Below are positions 49,214 through 58,426 of a DNA stretch of 64,000 bases, one piece after another. Under the pieces are notes generated by a model. That model was not told the DNA's origin, searched no databases, and worked only from the letters and a program-made list of their open reading frames with translations. The translations under genes and the position numbers were made by a program. The stretch is from Sphaerochaeta sp. Phil3 (lineage in GTDB: Bacteria; Spirochaetota; Spirochaetia; Sphaerochaetales; Sphaerochaetaceae), in NCBI GenBank assembly GCA_001940825.1, contig MSGT01000046.1, positions 62,001 to 126,000 on the forward strand, in the 5' to 3' direction. The stretch's first letter is position 1. Each line of letters begins with the position of its first letter.

Positions 49214-50683
49214 TTAGTCTGCGAGTACGTCCTTGTTGAAGTCCTCGATAAGCTTGTCGATCTGCTCGGCCATTGGAGGGATGGATGTCCAGTAGTTTCT
49301 GTCGTACCACTGTGCATTGATCTCTTCGTATGTCTTGCCCTGCTGCTCGACCCAAGTGTAGTACTTGAGGTTGTGGATGCGTAGTCTGTCGTAGTAGCCA
49401 AGCTCCAAAGCATCCTGATAGCTCTGGTGGAGAAGGGCGCCGCTGTGTACTCTTGCAGCTTCCATCTCCGTGAACTTGCCCTGCTGTTCTTCGAGCTCTG
49501 CAAGTCTTGTCTTGTACATGACTGCGGAGTCCGTGCAGATCGTGAAGATGACATCGTCCTCGTCCATCTCGTAGTACTTGGCCATCTTGATTGCGCTGAG
49601 GGTGTTGCCAATGCCTGAGATTCCAAAGTACTGGAGCTCTGCAATCTGCTTGTCGCTAAGTCCAACTGTCTCCTTGAGGTACTTGATGCCAGCAGGTTCG
49701 TTGAAGAGCCTGTAGATGTCCATACAATCCTGGTCGTCTATTGCACAGATCATGTCCGTGTTCTTTACGTTGTGGATCCATGGTACATGCTTGTCTCCAA
49801 TGCCCTCGATCCTGTGTCCGCCAAAACCGTTTCTGAGGAGGGTTGGGCACTGCTTTGCTTCACCTGCCGCTATGACGATGTGTGGATACTCCTTCTTGAG
49901 GTGATCGCCTGCTGCGAGCGTTCCGCCGCTTCCTGTGGATGATGCGTAGCCGCGCACGTTCTCCGGCTTGACGCCAAGGTCCTTGAGGACTTCAAGGATT
50001 GCAGCACCTGTTACGGTGTAGTGCCAGAGATAGTTCTCGAACTGCTCGAACTGGTTGAAGATGACGATGTGCTTGCCGCGCTCTGCATCGAGCTCGTGGC
50101 ACTTGTCGAAGATCTCCTTCACGTTGGACTCGCAGCCAGGTGTTGCAATGACTTCACCTGCGACAGTCTTGAGCCAGTTGAACCTTTCCTGTGACATCTC
50201 AGCAGGGAGGATTGCAATGGACTTGCAGCCAAGAAGTGCGCTGTTGTATGCACCGCCGCGGCAGTAGTTGCCTGTGGATGGCCATACGGCCTGCTGGTTC
50301 TGGGCATCGAAGTTTCCAGTTGCGAGTGCTGGAGCGAGGCATGAATATGTTGCACCAACCTTGTGAGCTCCGGTTGGGAAGTACTTTCCAACGAGTGCGA
50401 AGATCCTTGCCTTTACGCCTGTGAGCTGCTTTGGAACCTCAATGTAGTTGACTTTGCCAAAGCCTCCGCCCTGTTCGACAGGTTCGTTCTTCCATGTGAT
50501 TCTGAAAAGGTTGACAGGGTTTACATCCCAAAGGCCTGTCTTTGCAAGCTTTTCCTTTATCTCAGCTGGAACAGTCGATGGATCGACCATCTGCTTGAAG
50601 GTTGGAAGGATGATTCCCTTTTCCTTGCAAAGCTTGACGTTCCTTGCTCTCACTTCTTCGTTGACGTTCAGATTGATGAGCAT
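49214..50683 (-). CDS. Fold-type II PLP-dependent enzyme (cysteine synthase/diaminopropionate lyase superfamily)
   Basis: A 489-residue enzyme with the PLP Lys in KYFPTGAHKVGATYS and the glycine loop in YASSTGSGGTLAAGDHLK. The N-terminal WDVNPVNLFRITWKNEPVEQGGGFG and the long C-terminal extension (YDRLRIHNLKYYTWVEQQGKTYEEINAQWYDRNYW) define an uncharacterised subgroup I recall from anaerobes. It is divergent from ygfK. In E. coli-type purine clusters the corresponding position holds the PLP enzyme YgeX (diaminopropionate ammonia-lyase), so a related amino-acid lyase role in purine nitrogen metabolism is a reasonable but unproved inference. Confidence 0.72.
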   Translation of the reverse strand: MLINLNVNEEVRARNVKLCKEKGIILPTFKQMVDPSTVPAEIKEKLAKTGLWDVNPVNLFRITWKNEPVEQGGGFGKVNYIEVPKQLTGVKARIFALVGKYFPTGAHKVGATYSCLAPALATGNFDAQNQQAVWPSTGNYCRGGAYNSALLGCKSIAILPAEMSQERFNWLKTVAGEVIATPGCESNVKEIFDKCHELDAERGKHIVIFNQFEQFENYLWHYTVTGAAILEVLKDLGVKPENVRGYASSTGSGGTLAAGDHLKKEYPHIVIAAGEAKQCPTLLRNGFGGHRIEGIGDKHVPWIHNVKNTDMICAIDDQDCMDIYRLFNEPAGIKYLKETVGLSDKQIAELQYFGISGIGNTLSAIKMAKYYEMDEDDVIFTICTDSAVMYKTRLAELEEQQGKFTEMEAARVHSGALLHQSYQDALELGYYDRLRIHNLKYYTWVEQQGKTYEEINAQWYDRNYWTSIPPMAEQIDKLIEDFNKDVLAD

Positions 50684-50918
50684 CGTATTTCCTCCGTTTT
50701 CAGCCCAAGGCTGCTTTCTTCATACAAACGATTATTGCACAGCTTTCACCATGTGTAAATACATAAAGTGAAAAACTTACATAAATCGAATTTTACAACG
50801 AAAGAATTTAGCTTTACATCAAAAAAATCAAATCAAATTGAGATATCCATCCATTAACCCAATAAAAACTTGAGGTCATGCTAAAAGAAATAACTGTTGC
50901 ATTTTGTTGCGTTTTTTG
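50684..50918. other. Divergent intergenic region between the PLP gene and ygfK
   Basis: AT-rich and non-coding. It contains the divergent promoters; TTTACATCAAAAAAATCAAA and TGTTGCATTTTGTTGCG words are notable, but I could not assign a regulator site. On the minus strand TGTAAATACATA-type words precede the PLP gene. Confidence 0.4.
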
Positions 50919-50946
50919 TTGACTTTGGCCCTATATGAGGTAGAAT
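50919..50946 (+). promoter_or_regulatory. Promoter of the ygfK purine operon
   Basis: TTGACT (50919-50924), a 16-base spacer and TAGAAT (50941-50946) predict a start near 50953, downstream of the track ORF start and upstream of the ATG at 50981. Confidence 0.7.
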
Positions 50947-50980
50947 GGACTATAGATTACTATCAATAGGAGAGCTTTTC

Positions 50981-53900
50981 ATGGGAGACAGAATGAGACC
51001 CGTTCCATTTGAGGAACTGATGGAAAGGATTTTTTCCGAGTACAGGAACCATGGCACCATATTTGGAATAAGCAAGGACGATTTCTACAAGCCGTCCGCA
51101 AAGCATTCGATCGAAGTCTTTGGCCAGAAGTGCGCCACACCGCTTGGCCCTGCGGCAGGTCCTCATACGCAGCTTGCACAGAACATCGTAAGCGCATACC
51201 TCGTGGGCGGCAGGTTCATGGAGCTCAAGACGGTTCAGATCATGGACCACTTGGAGATTGCAAAGCCTTGCATAGACGCAGGCGACGAAGGCCACAACGT
51301 AGAGTGGTCCACCGAGTACACCCTTGAGAAGGCTTTCGACGAGTACCTCAAGGCTTGGTTCGCCGTTCACGCTATCCAAGCGGCCCTTACGGGAAAGGCA
51401 TCCGAACCTGACTTCATATTCAACATGAGCGTTGGCTACAACCTTGAAGGAATCAAGCAGCCAAAGATGCAGACATATATAGACAACATGATGGATGCAT
51501 CGCGCAGCCCTCTCTTTGCACAGTACAAGGCGGCCCTCAAGGCCATGGTGGATGACGACGAGCTTCTCTGCGGCTCGGATCTGGAAGGCCATGCCAAGGC
51601 ACTTAGAGGCATAGAGGAGAGGATAAGCCCCGTCATCTGCAAGGGTGTCACGATCTCTACCATGCACGGCTGCCCTCCAAAGGAGATCGAGGCCATATGT
51701 TCCTACATGCTCACGGAGAAGCACCTCAACACGTTCGTCAAGCTCAACCCAACGCTTCTTGGATACGATGAAGTAAGGGCCATCCTCGACGACATCGGCT
51801 TTGGACATGTCGTCCTCAAGCGAGAGAGCTTTGAGCACGACCTCCAGTATACCGATGCCATTGCAATGCTGCACCGCTTGGTGGACCTTGCCAAGAAGGA
51901 AGGCCTTGGCTTTGGCGTCAAGCTTACGAACACCCTTGGCAACGTCAACGACGGCAAGGTGCTTCCTGGCGACGAGAGGTATATGTCCGGTAGGGCTCTT
52001 CTTCCAATCTCCACCAAGGTGGCTGCAAAGCTCAGTGCGGAGTTCGACGGCAAGCTTCCCGTTTCGTACTCCGGAGGGTGCACGATCTATTCCGTCAAGG
52101 ACATATTCGATACAGGCATAAGGCCCATCACGTTGGCAACCGACATGCTCAAGCCAGGTGGATACGCAAGGATGGCGAGGATGGCGGAGCTCTTGGAAAA
52201 GGAGAGCAAGTCTTGGAACCGCAAGGACATAGATCCAAAAGCGGTCCAGGAGCTTTGCGAAAAGGCACGCACCGTGGAGTATTCCCAGAAGGCTTTCCGT
52301 GGAGATGCGAAGGCCAAGGTTTCTGATACGCTTCCTCTTTTCAACTGCTATGTCTCTCCTTGCATGCAGGCCTGTCCAATACATCAGAACATCCCTGACT
52401 ACGTAGGCCTTGTTGGCGAGGGACGCTATGCAGAGGCTTTGGATGTCATCTATCAGGAGAACGCACTTCCAAACATCACATGCAACATATGCGACCATCA
52501 GTGCCAGTTCCACTGCGCCAGAATGGACTACGAGGGCGCCGTAAGAATAAGGGACATGAAGAAGATCGCCGTCGAGAACGGCACCGAGGAGTACATGGAG
52601 AAGCTTTGGTCCGCTCCTGGTCAGCCTGCCGATGTTAAGGCCGCTGTCATAGGTGCAGGTCCTGCGGGTCTTTCCGCTGCATATTTCCTTGCCCGTTCAG
52701 GTTTCGATACCACCATCTTCGAGCGCGAGCAGAACGCAGGCGGTGTGGTTGCGAACATAATCCCAACGTTCAGGATCGATCCAAAGGCCGTTCAGGCTGA
52801 CATCGACTTCGTAGCAGCCCATGGTGTGAAGTTCAACTATGGCGTCAAGCTTGAGGATGTCACAATAAAGGCCCTTAAGGATGCAGGGTACGAGTTCATC
52901 TACTACGCCGTTGGAAGCGAAAAGGACAACAGAATCTCCGTAGAGGGAGACGAGAAGGCCGTAGTCGGCGCACTTGAGTTCCTTGAAGCCTTCAAGAACG
53001 ACAAGGCCCTTGATGTGCTTGGAAGGAACGTCGTCGTCACGGGTGGTGGAAACACCGCAATGGACAGCGCAAGGGCTGCGAAGAGGACTGAGGGCGTGGA
53101 GAACGTCACAGTCGTCTACAGAAGGACTGAGAAGGAGATGCCGGCAGACCATGAGGAGTACCTCCTTGCCAAGGAAGACGGCGTTGATTTCGTGTTCCTT
53201 GCAAATCCAAAGAAGATTGGAGACGGCAGGCTTGTATGCACGAAGATGGCCCTTGGCGAGCCCGATGCCTCTGGAAGGCGCAGACCGGTGGAGACTGAAG
53301 AGACCATTGAGATCCCTTGCGACGTCCTCCTTACCGCAATTGGCGAACATGCAGACAGCGAAGCCCTCACTTGGTACGGCGTACCTGTGAACGAGAAGGG
53401 CTGGCCTGTCGTGGATGCAGATACGAACGAAACCCCTGTCGAGGGCGTATACGCAATTGGAGATGTCCAGAGCGGACCTTCCACGGTTGTAAGATGCATT
53501 GCATCGGCACGCAAGGCCGTAGAGGCCACGATAGACAAGGTCCTTGACGAGATCAAGGACGCCGAGTGCTGCGACGACGACTGCGACTGCTGCGACCACG
53601 ATGGCTGTCACGATGACTGCTGCTGCGGACACGACGACTGCCATGACGGCTGCGACCATGACGATTGCTGCCATGACCACCACGACTGCGGCTGTGGATG
53701 CGACGACTGCTGCGATGACGGTTGCGACGAAGACGAAGAAGAGGACGAGGCCTATCTTGAGGCAGAGGACAAGTTCTTCAAGGACATCCAGTATAGAAAG
53801 ACCCATATCTGCACGGACTGCAAGACCCCATGTGCCGGCAAGGCGTTCGCAGAGCAGGAGGCCAAGCGCTGCATGGACTGCACATACCTTTGCAACAAGT

Positions 53901-54280
53901 GCGTCGATGTATGTCCAAACCGCGCCAACGTGGCCATTGACATGAGGTTCTCGGATGCAACGGAAGACCCGTTCCAGATCCTTCATATAGATGCATTCTG
54001 CAACGAATGCGGAAACTGCGCCACGTTCTGCAACCACAATGGAAGACCGTACAAGGACAAGTTCACGGTATTCAGCAGACGCGACGACTTTGACGACAGC
54101 ACCAACAGCGGCTTCTATGTAGAAGGTGACAGCGTCCTTGTCAGACTTGAAAGAAAGGTCATAGAGTGCAGCATAGATGGGGATGGAAACCTCGTTGGAG
54201 ACGTCCCTGAGCTTGTACGTGACATCATCGAGCAGGTATTCATCTGCTACGACTACCTTCTTACAAGGGTTGAGGAGTAA
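50981..54280 (+). CDS. ygfK: YgfK-type iron-sulfur flavoprotein (putative selenate reductase subunit) with a Cys/His/Asp-rich insert
   Basis: This 1099-residue protein matches E. coli YgfK end to end: MGDRMRPVPFEELMERIFSEY, a dihydroorotate-dehydrogenase-like domain (about 1-440, HGCPPKEIEAI, VKLNPTLLGY), a GltD-like Fe-S region (about 460-535), FAD domain (about 553, IGAGPAGLSAAYFLARSGFDT), NAD(P) domain (about 680, VTGGGNTAMDSARAAKR) and C-terminal ferredoxin motifs (CNKCVDVCPN, CNECGNCATFC). ATG 50981 has AGGAG upstream. Residues about 862-922 are an insertion absent from E. coli YgfK as I recall it: roughly 60 residues with 19 Cys and 8 His among Asp and Gly. YgfK probably shuttles electrons for the molybdenum hydroxylases downstream. 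Confidence 0.93.
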   Translation: MGDRMRPVPFEELMERIFSEYRNHGTIFGISKDDFYKPSAKHSIEVFGQKCATPLGPAAGPHTQLAQNIVSAYLVGGRFMELKTVQIMDHLEIAKPCIDAGDEGHNVEWSTEYTLEKAFDEYLKAWFAVHAIQAALTGKASEPDFIFNMSVGYNLEGIKQPKMQTYIDNMMDASRSPLFAQYKAALKAMVDDDELLCGSDLEGHAKALRGIEERISPVICKGVTISTMHGCPPKEIEAICSYMLTEKHLNTFVKLNPTLLGYDEVRAILDDIGFGHVVLKRESFEHDLQYTDAIAMLHRLVDLAKKEGLGFGVKLTNTLGNVNDGKVLPGDERYMSGRALLPISTKVAAKLSAEFDGKLPVSYSGGCTIYSVKDIFDTGIRPITLATDMLKPGGYARMARMAELLEKESKSWNRKDIDPKAVQELCEKARTVEYSQKAFRGDAKAKVSDTLPLFNCYVSPCMQACPIHQNIPDYVGLVGEGRYAEALDVIYQENALPNITCNICDHQCQFHCARMDYEGAVRIRDMKKIAVENGTEEYMEKLWSAPGQPADVKAAVIGAGPAGLSAAYFLARSGFDTTIFEREQNAGGVVANIIPTFRIDPKAVQADIDFVAAHGVKFNYGVKLEDVTIKALKDAGYEFIYYAVGSEKDNRISVEGDEKAVVGALEFLEAFKNDKALDVLGRNVVVTGGGNTAMDSARAAKRTEGVENVTVVYRRTEKEMPADHEEYLLAKEDGVDFVFLANPKKIGDGRLVCTKMALGEPDASGRRRPVETEETIEIPCDVLLTAIGEHADSEALTWYGVPVNEKGWPVVDADTNETPVEGVYAIGDVQSGPSTVVRCIASARKAVEATIDKVLDEIKDAECCDDDCDCCDHDGCHDDCCCGHDDCHDGCDHDDCCHDHHDCGCGCDDCCDDGCDEDEEEDEAYLEAEDKFFKDIQYRKTHICTDCKTPCAGKAFAEQEAKRCMDCTYLCNKCVDVCPNRANVAIDMRFSDATEDPFQILHIDAFCNECGNCATFCNHNGRPYKDKFTVFSRRDDFDDSTNSGFYVEGDSVLVRLERKVIECSIDGDGNLVGDVPELVRDIIEQVFICYDYLLTRVEE

Positions 54281-54283
54281 GGC

Positions 54284-55645
54284 ATGACGACCGTTATCAG
54301 AAACGCAAGGGTCATACAGACCATGGATCCAGTGGAGGTCCTCGAAGGTGTAGACATCGTAGTCGTTGACGATCTCATAAGGGCTGTTGGCAGAAACGCC
54401 GGCAGCCAGGTGAAGGCTGACAAGGTCATAGAGGCTGAAGGCAAGACCGTAATACCAGGCATGATATGCGGGCACCATCACTACTACAGCGGACTTAGCC
54501 GTGGAATGCAGATCTCTGCAGGTCCCCAGACGGACCTCATCCAGATCCTCAAGGAATGGTGGTGGCGTCTTGACAGGGCTTTGGACGAGGAGTCCCTCTA
54601 CTACAGTTCCCTGATATGCACACTTGATGCAATAAAGAACGGCACTACCACCTGTATAGACCATCATGAGAGTCCTAACTACATCTCCGGCTCCCTTTCC
54701 ACGATTGCAAAGGGAATGGAGAGGTTCGGGCTCAGGGGAATCGTTGCATACGGAATCACGGACCGCAACTACGGCATGAAGGAGATAAAGGCTGGAGTCG
54801 AGGAAGGCATAAGGTTCGCAAAGGAAGTCGATGACAGGAAGAAGCGCGGCGAGAACGTAATGTGCCAGGCAATGGTAGGCGGACATGCTCCATTCACCAT
54901 CCCTGAAGAGGGAATGGAGATGCTTGCAGACTCTGCGCGCCAGACCGGACGTGGAGCGCACATCCATGTCGCAGAGGGCGAGTACGACCAGGTGTGGTCG
55001 CACCATTTCTACAACATGGACATCCTTGACAGGCTGGACAAGCATGGACTACTTGCCGACAACACTCTCCTGGTGCATGGAATCTACCTCAACGAGCATG
55101 AGATAGACCTTCTCAACGAGAGAGGCTGCTACCTTGCGCACAATCCAAGAAGCAACATGAACAACGAAGTCGGCTACAGCAAGTACCTTCCAAAGGTCAG
55201 GAACCTCATCCTTGGAACCGATGGCTGCGGAAGCAACATGTTTGAGGAAAGCAAGATTGCATTCTTCAAGAACCGCGATGCAAACGGTCCGTATTGGCCG
55301 GGCGACTACATGAGGGCCCTCACTAGAGCCAACACCTTCATTGAAAAGTATTTCGTAGGCGACAGGTTTGGAAGGATAGAGCCTGGCTACAAGGCTGACC
55401 TGGACATCATCACATACCAGAACCCAACGCCGCTTAATGCAGGCAATGCAGCCGGACACTTCGTTTGGGGCATGAGCAGCAACTGCGTCGAGTCCGTCAT
55501 GATCAATGGAAAGCTGGTCATGGAGAATAGACAGTTCGACTTCGATGAGAAGGAGATCTACGCAAAGGCTGCAGAGGTTGCAAAGAAGGTCTGGGAAAGG
55601 ACCGACGCCCTCAAGGCCGATGGAACTAGCGGTATAGTCAGATAA
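54284..55645 (+). CDS. ssnA: SsnA-type aminohydrolase
   Basis: A 453-residue amidohydrolase of the guanine deaminase/atrazine hydrolase superfamily. Metal ligands are in PGMICGHHHYYSGLSRG, GAHIHVAEGEYDQ, LLVHGIYLNEHEI and LGTDGCGSNMFEE. SsnA follows ygfK in E. coli and in anaerobic purine gene clusters, as here at three bases distance. The substrate is probably a purine ring-opening or deamination intermediate. Length and ends look normal. Confidence 0.92.
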   Translation: MTTVIRNARVIQTMDPVEVLEGVDIVVVDDLIRAVGRNAGSQVKADKVIEAEGKTVIPGMICGHHHYYSGLSRGMQISAGPQTDLIQILKEWWWRLDRALDEESLYYSSLICTLDAIKNGTTTCIDHHESPNYISGSLSTIAKGMERFGLRGIVAYGITDRNYGMKEIKAGVEEGIRFAKEVDDRKKRGENVMCQAMVGGHAPFTIPEEGMEMLADSARQTGRGAHIHVAEGEYDQVWSHHFYNMDILDRLDKHGLLADNTLLVHGIYLNEHEIDLLNERGCYLAHNPRSNMNNEVGYSKYLPKVRNLILGTDGCGSNMFEESKIAFFKNRDANGPYWPGDYMRALTRANTFIEKYFVGDRFGRIEPGYKADLDIITYQNPTPLNAGNAAGHFVWGMSSNCVESVMINGKLVMENRQFDFDEKEIYAKAAEVAKKVWERTDALKADGTSGIVR

Positions 55646-55772
55646 CTGTTTTTCCTGTATTATTTCTATGCGTGCCGCAGTATGACGATTGACTTCATGC
55701 TGCGGTCTACGTTTCATTTTGGAATGCCATTGTGTTTTTCAAGAATCAATGGTATCTACGGTTGGAGGAACG

Positions 55773-57935
55773 ATGGTTGCACATGACATCTCCAAGGCTG
55801 TGAGAAGGCTTGATGCGGTATCCAAGAGCGAAGGGTCCGTCAAGTACATAGCCGACTATGGATTCGAGGATTGCCTTTGGGGACGGCTCGTCCGTTCAAG
55901 CATCCCAAGGGGAATCATCAAAGACATAAAACTGCCTGAAATGCCTGACGGCTATAGGTTCATAACCTACAAGGACATCCCTGATGGTGGCCACAACTAC
56001 CTTCATATGATAGCGACGGACTGGAAGTGCTTTGCAGAAAACGATGTAAGGTACGTTGGCGAGACCATTGGAATAATCGTTGGGCCTGACAGGACCATCG
56101 TAGAGGACCTTAGGGAAAAGATAGTCATAGAATACGAAGAGCAGGAACCGGCGGTATCCATAGACGACGGCCTTGCCTGCAAGGGCGGTGCGTTCATAAA
56201 CGACGACAACATCCACTGCCATCTCAAGCTTGAGGTGGGAAATGTCGATGAGGCGTTCAGAAAGGCTGACAGAATCGTTGAGGAGACCATTGAGACGGGC
56301 TTCCAGGAGCATGTCTACCTTGAGACCAACGGTGCATGCTGCATGCCTGACGGCGATGGATACAAGATATATGCATCAGCCCAGTGTCCGTTCTACATAA
56401 GGAAGTCCATAGCTCCGCTTTTGAACATAGACCCTTCAAAGATATCGGTCCAGCAGACCACGACCGGTGGGGCCTTTGGTGGAAAGGAGCACTTCCCGGA
56501 TGTCGTGTGCGGACCTCTTCTACTTGCCGCCTACGTGATGAAGAAGGGCGTCAAGATGATATTCGACAGGGAGGAGGACATAGAGAACTCCGTCAAGAGA
56601 CACCCTTCCAAGACTGTTTTCAGGACAGGCCTTGACAAAGACGGCAATATTGTGGCCATGGACAGCAAGGTCTACTACAACGTTGGCGGATACCTTTCGT
56701 CTTCGTTCGTCGTTCTCCAGAGAGGATGCTTCCATGTAACGGGTTGCTACGAGTTCCCAAACATGAGGACAGAGGGCTTTGGCGTTGCCACCAACACATA
56801 TCCAAGCTGTGCTTTCAGAGGCTTTGGAGCTCCTCAGACGCTGTTTGCGGTGGAGACCCACATGTGTCACATTGCAGAGATGCAGGGCTTGGACCCTCTT
56901 GAGTATAAGAAGAGATACTTCATAAAGCAGGGTGGAACAACAAGTACGAACGGAAAGATCGTTGAGAAGGTCATGATACCTGAAATGCTTGATCAGGTGC
57001 TCAAGGCAAGCGACTACGAACGAAAGGCCAAGGAATACAAGTGGGGCAGTGGAAAGGGCATTGGAATCTCCTTCTACAACCACGGCGGCGCATTCACTGG
57101 AAACGGAGAGCAGGCCATAATCAAGGGCCGTGCAAAGCTCCACAAGTTCAAGGACGGCACGGTGGAGATTCTCTGCAGCCAGACGGAGATGGGGCAGGGC
57201 TTCCATACTATCCTTCCAAAGATAGCCGCTCATATACTTGAGATCCCTATAGAGAAGGTCATATTCAAGGACCCTGACACATCAAGGGTCCCTGACTCAG
57301 GCCCTACAGCCGCATCGCGTTCCACCATGATCGTAGGCGAACTCGTAGAAAGGGCCGCAACGCTCATGAAGCCACGCTACGACAAGGAAGAGGAGTTCGA
57401 GGTCGAGACCCAGTACGAGCATCCGGATGGATACCCTTGGGATCAGTCAACGTTCCAAGGATATGCATATCTTGGCTATGGCTGGGGTGTGTGCGCCGTT
57501 GAGGTTGAGGTCGATCCTTGCACCGGTGAAGTGACGACCAAGGGCGTGTGGTCAAGCCATGACTGCGGACACCTCATAGATGAGATGATAGTCCATGGAC
57601 AAGTCAACGGCGGGGTGCTGCAGGGAATAGGATGGGCATCCACGGAGGTGCTCAAGAATGTAGGAGGGCACTTCAAGCAGACATCCATGAGCGACTACAT
57701 AGTCCCAACGTCAATGGATTGTCCAAAGCAGGGAGTCTCGTTTGTGGAAAACCCATACGAATGGGGTCCGTTTGGAGCCAAGGGCATGGGAGAACTTGTA
57801 TTCAATGGAAGTGGGGCTGCATACATAGATGCACTTTCTCGTGCCATAGGAAAGCGCATAACGGCCATTCCTGTTCCAACTGAGGACGTTATGGGCTACA
57901 TGCTCAATGGAAAGGACCTAAAGGAGGCTCTTTGA
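55773..57935 (+). CDS. xdhA: Xanthine dehydrogenase-like molybdenum hydroxylase, large subunit
   Basis: A 720-residue molybdopterin-cytosine-dinucleotide subunit. Conserved parts are SVKYIADYGFEDCLWGRLVRS, TTGGAFGGKEHFPD (Mo site), CAFRGFGAPQTLFAVE (substrate/Mo pocket), QTEMGQGFHTILPKIAA and the catalytic Glu in GPFGAKGMGELVFNG. ATG 55773 follows TGGAGGA; the track start at 55689 is not supported. Stop overlaps the Fe-S subunit start. With the next two genes it forms a three-subunit purine hydroxylase; such enzymes in anaerobes are often selenium-dependent, which the sequence cannot show. Confidence 0.95.
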   Translation: MVAHDISKAVRRLDAVSKSEGSVKYIADYGFEDCLWGRLVRSSIPRGIIKDIKLPEMPDGYRFITYKDIPDGGHNYLHMIATDWKCFAENDVRYVGETIGIIVGPDRTIVEDLREKIVIEYEEQEPAVSIDDGLACKGGAFINDDNIHCHLKLEVGNVDEAFRKADRIVEETIETGFQEHVYLETNGACCMPDGDGYKIYASAQCPFYIRKSIAPLLNIDPSKISVQQTTTGGAFGGKEHFPDVVCGPLLLAAYVMKKGVKMIFDREEDIENSVKRHPSKTVFRTGLDKDGNIVAMDSKVYYNVGGYLSSSFVVLQRGCFHVTGCYEFPNMRTEGFGVATNTYPSCAFRGFGAPQTLFAVETHMCHIAEMQGLDPLEYKKRYFIKQGGTTSTNGKIVEKVMIPEMLDQVLKASDYERKAKEYKWGSGKGIGISFYNHGGAFTGNGEQAIIKGRAKLHKFKDGTVEILCSQTEMGQGFHTILPKIAAHILEIPIEKVIFKDPDTSRVPDSGPTAASRSTMIVGELVERAATLMKPRYDKEEEFEVETQYEHPDGYPWDQSTFQGYAYLGYGWGVCAVEVEVDPCTGEVTTKGVWSSHDCGHLIDEMIVHGQVNGGVLQGIGWASTEVLKNVGGHFKQTSMSDYIVPTSMDCPKQGVSFVENPYEWGPFGAKGMGELVFNGSGAAYIDALSRAIGKRITAIPVPTEDVMGYMLNGKDLKEAL

Positions 57936-58426
57936 TGGAATGTAAGGAATACAAGATCGAGTTCACTTTGAACGGAAAGCCAGTAAGCATAGCCACAAAC
58001 CCTCTAAGACGGCTCATTGACGTTCTAAGGGATGACTTTGGATGCCTTGGAGTCAAGGAAGGCTGCAGCGAGGGCGAGTGCGGGGCATGTTCCATACTCA
58101 TGAACGGAAGGGTCGTTACGCCTTGTCTCATTCCAGTGGGTGCTGCAAACGGTCAGGACATAATGACCATTGAAGGCATAAAGGAGACTGAGAAAGGGTC
58201 GATCATAGTTCAGGCGTTCGCTGACGGCGGAGCCGTGCAGTGTGGTTTCTGCATCCCTGGAATGGTGATTGCTGCATATTATCTCCTTTCAAGGAACCCA
58301 AATCCAACCGAGGACGAGATAAGGCTTGGAATCAGCGGAAACATTTGCCGCTGCACGGGCTACGACCTCATAGTAGAGAGCATAAAGCTTGCCGCCAAGA
58401 GGGGAGGTGAGATATGGAAGAGATGA
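57935..58426 (+). CDS. xdhC: Xanthine dehydrogenase-like [2Fe-2S] subunit
   Basis: A 163-residue electron-transfer subunit with both clusters intact: plant-ferredoxin-type CSEGECGACSILMNG with a later TPC, and the helical domain with QCGFCIPGM and ICRCTGYD. The ATG overlaps the large-subunit stop (TGATG) and AAAGGAGG lies upstream. It overlaps the FAD subunit gene by 13 bases, so the three genes are translationally coupled. Confidence 0.96.
   Translation: MECKEYKIEFTLNGKPVSIATNPLRRLIDVLRDDFGCLGVKEGCSEGECGACSILMNGRVVTPCLIPVGAANGQDIMTIEGIKETEKGSIIVQAFADGGAVQCGFCIPGMVIAAYYLLSRNPNPTEDEIRLGISGNICRCTGYDLIVESIKLAAKRGGEIWKR

Noticed and set aside
50963-52513. 516-residue minus-strand ORF under ygfK
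   Set aside because: Same reason: frame shadow of a strongly biased real gene, without start signals.
52697-55045. 782-residue minus-strand ORF antisense to ygfK and ssnA
   Set aside because: It is a shadow caused by codon bias of the plus-strand genes, which are full-length, family-matched and have ribosome binding sites. The antisense product resembles no family.
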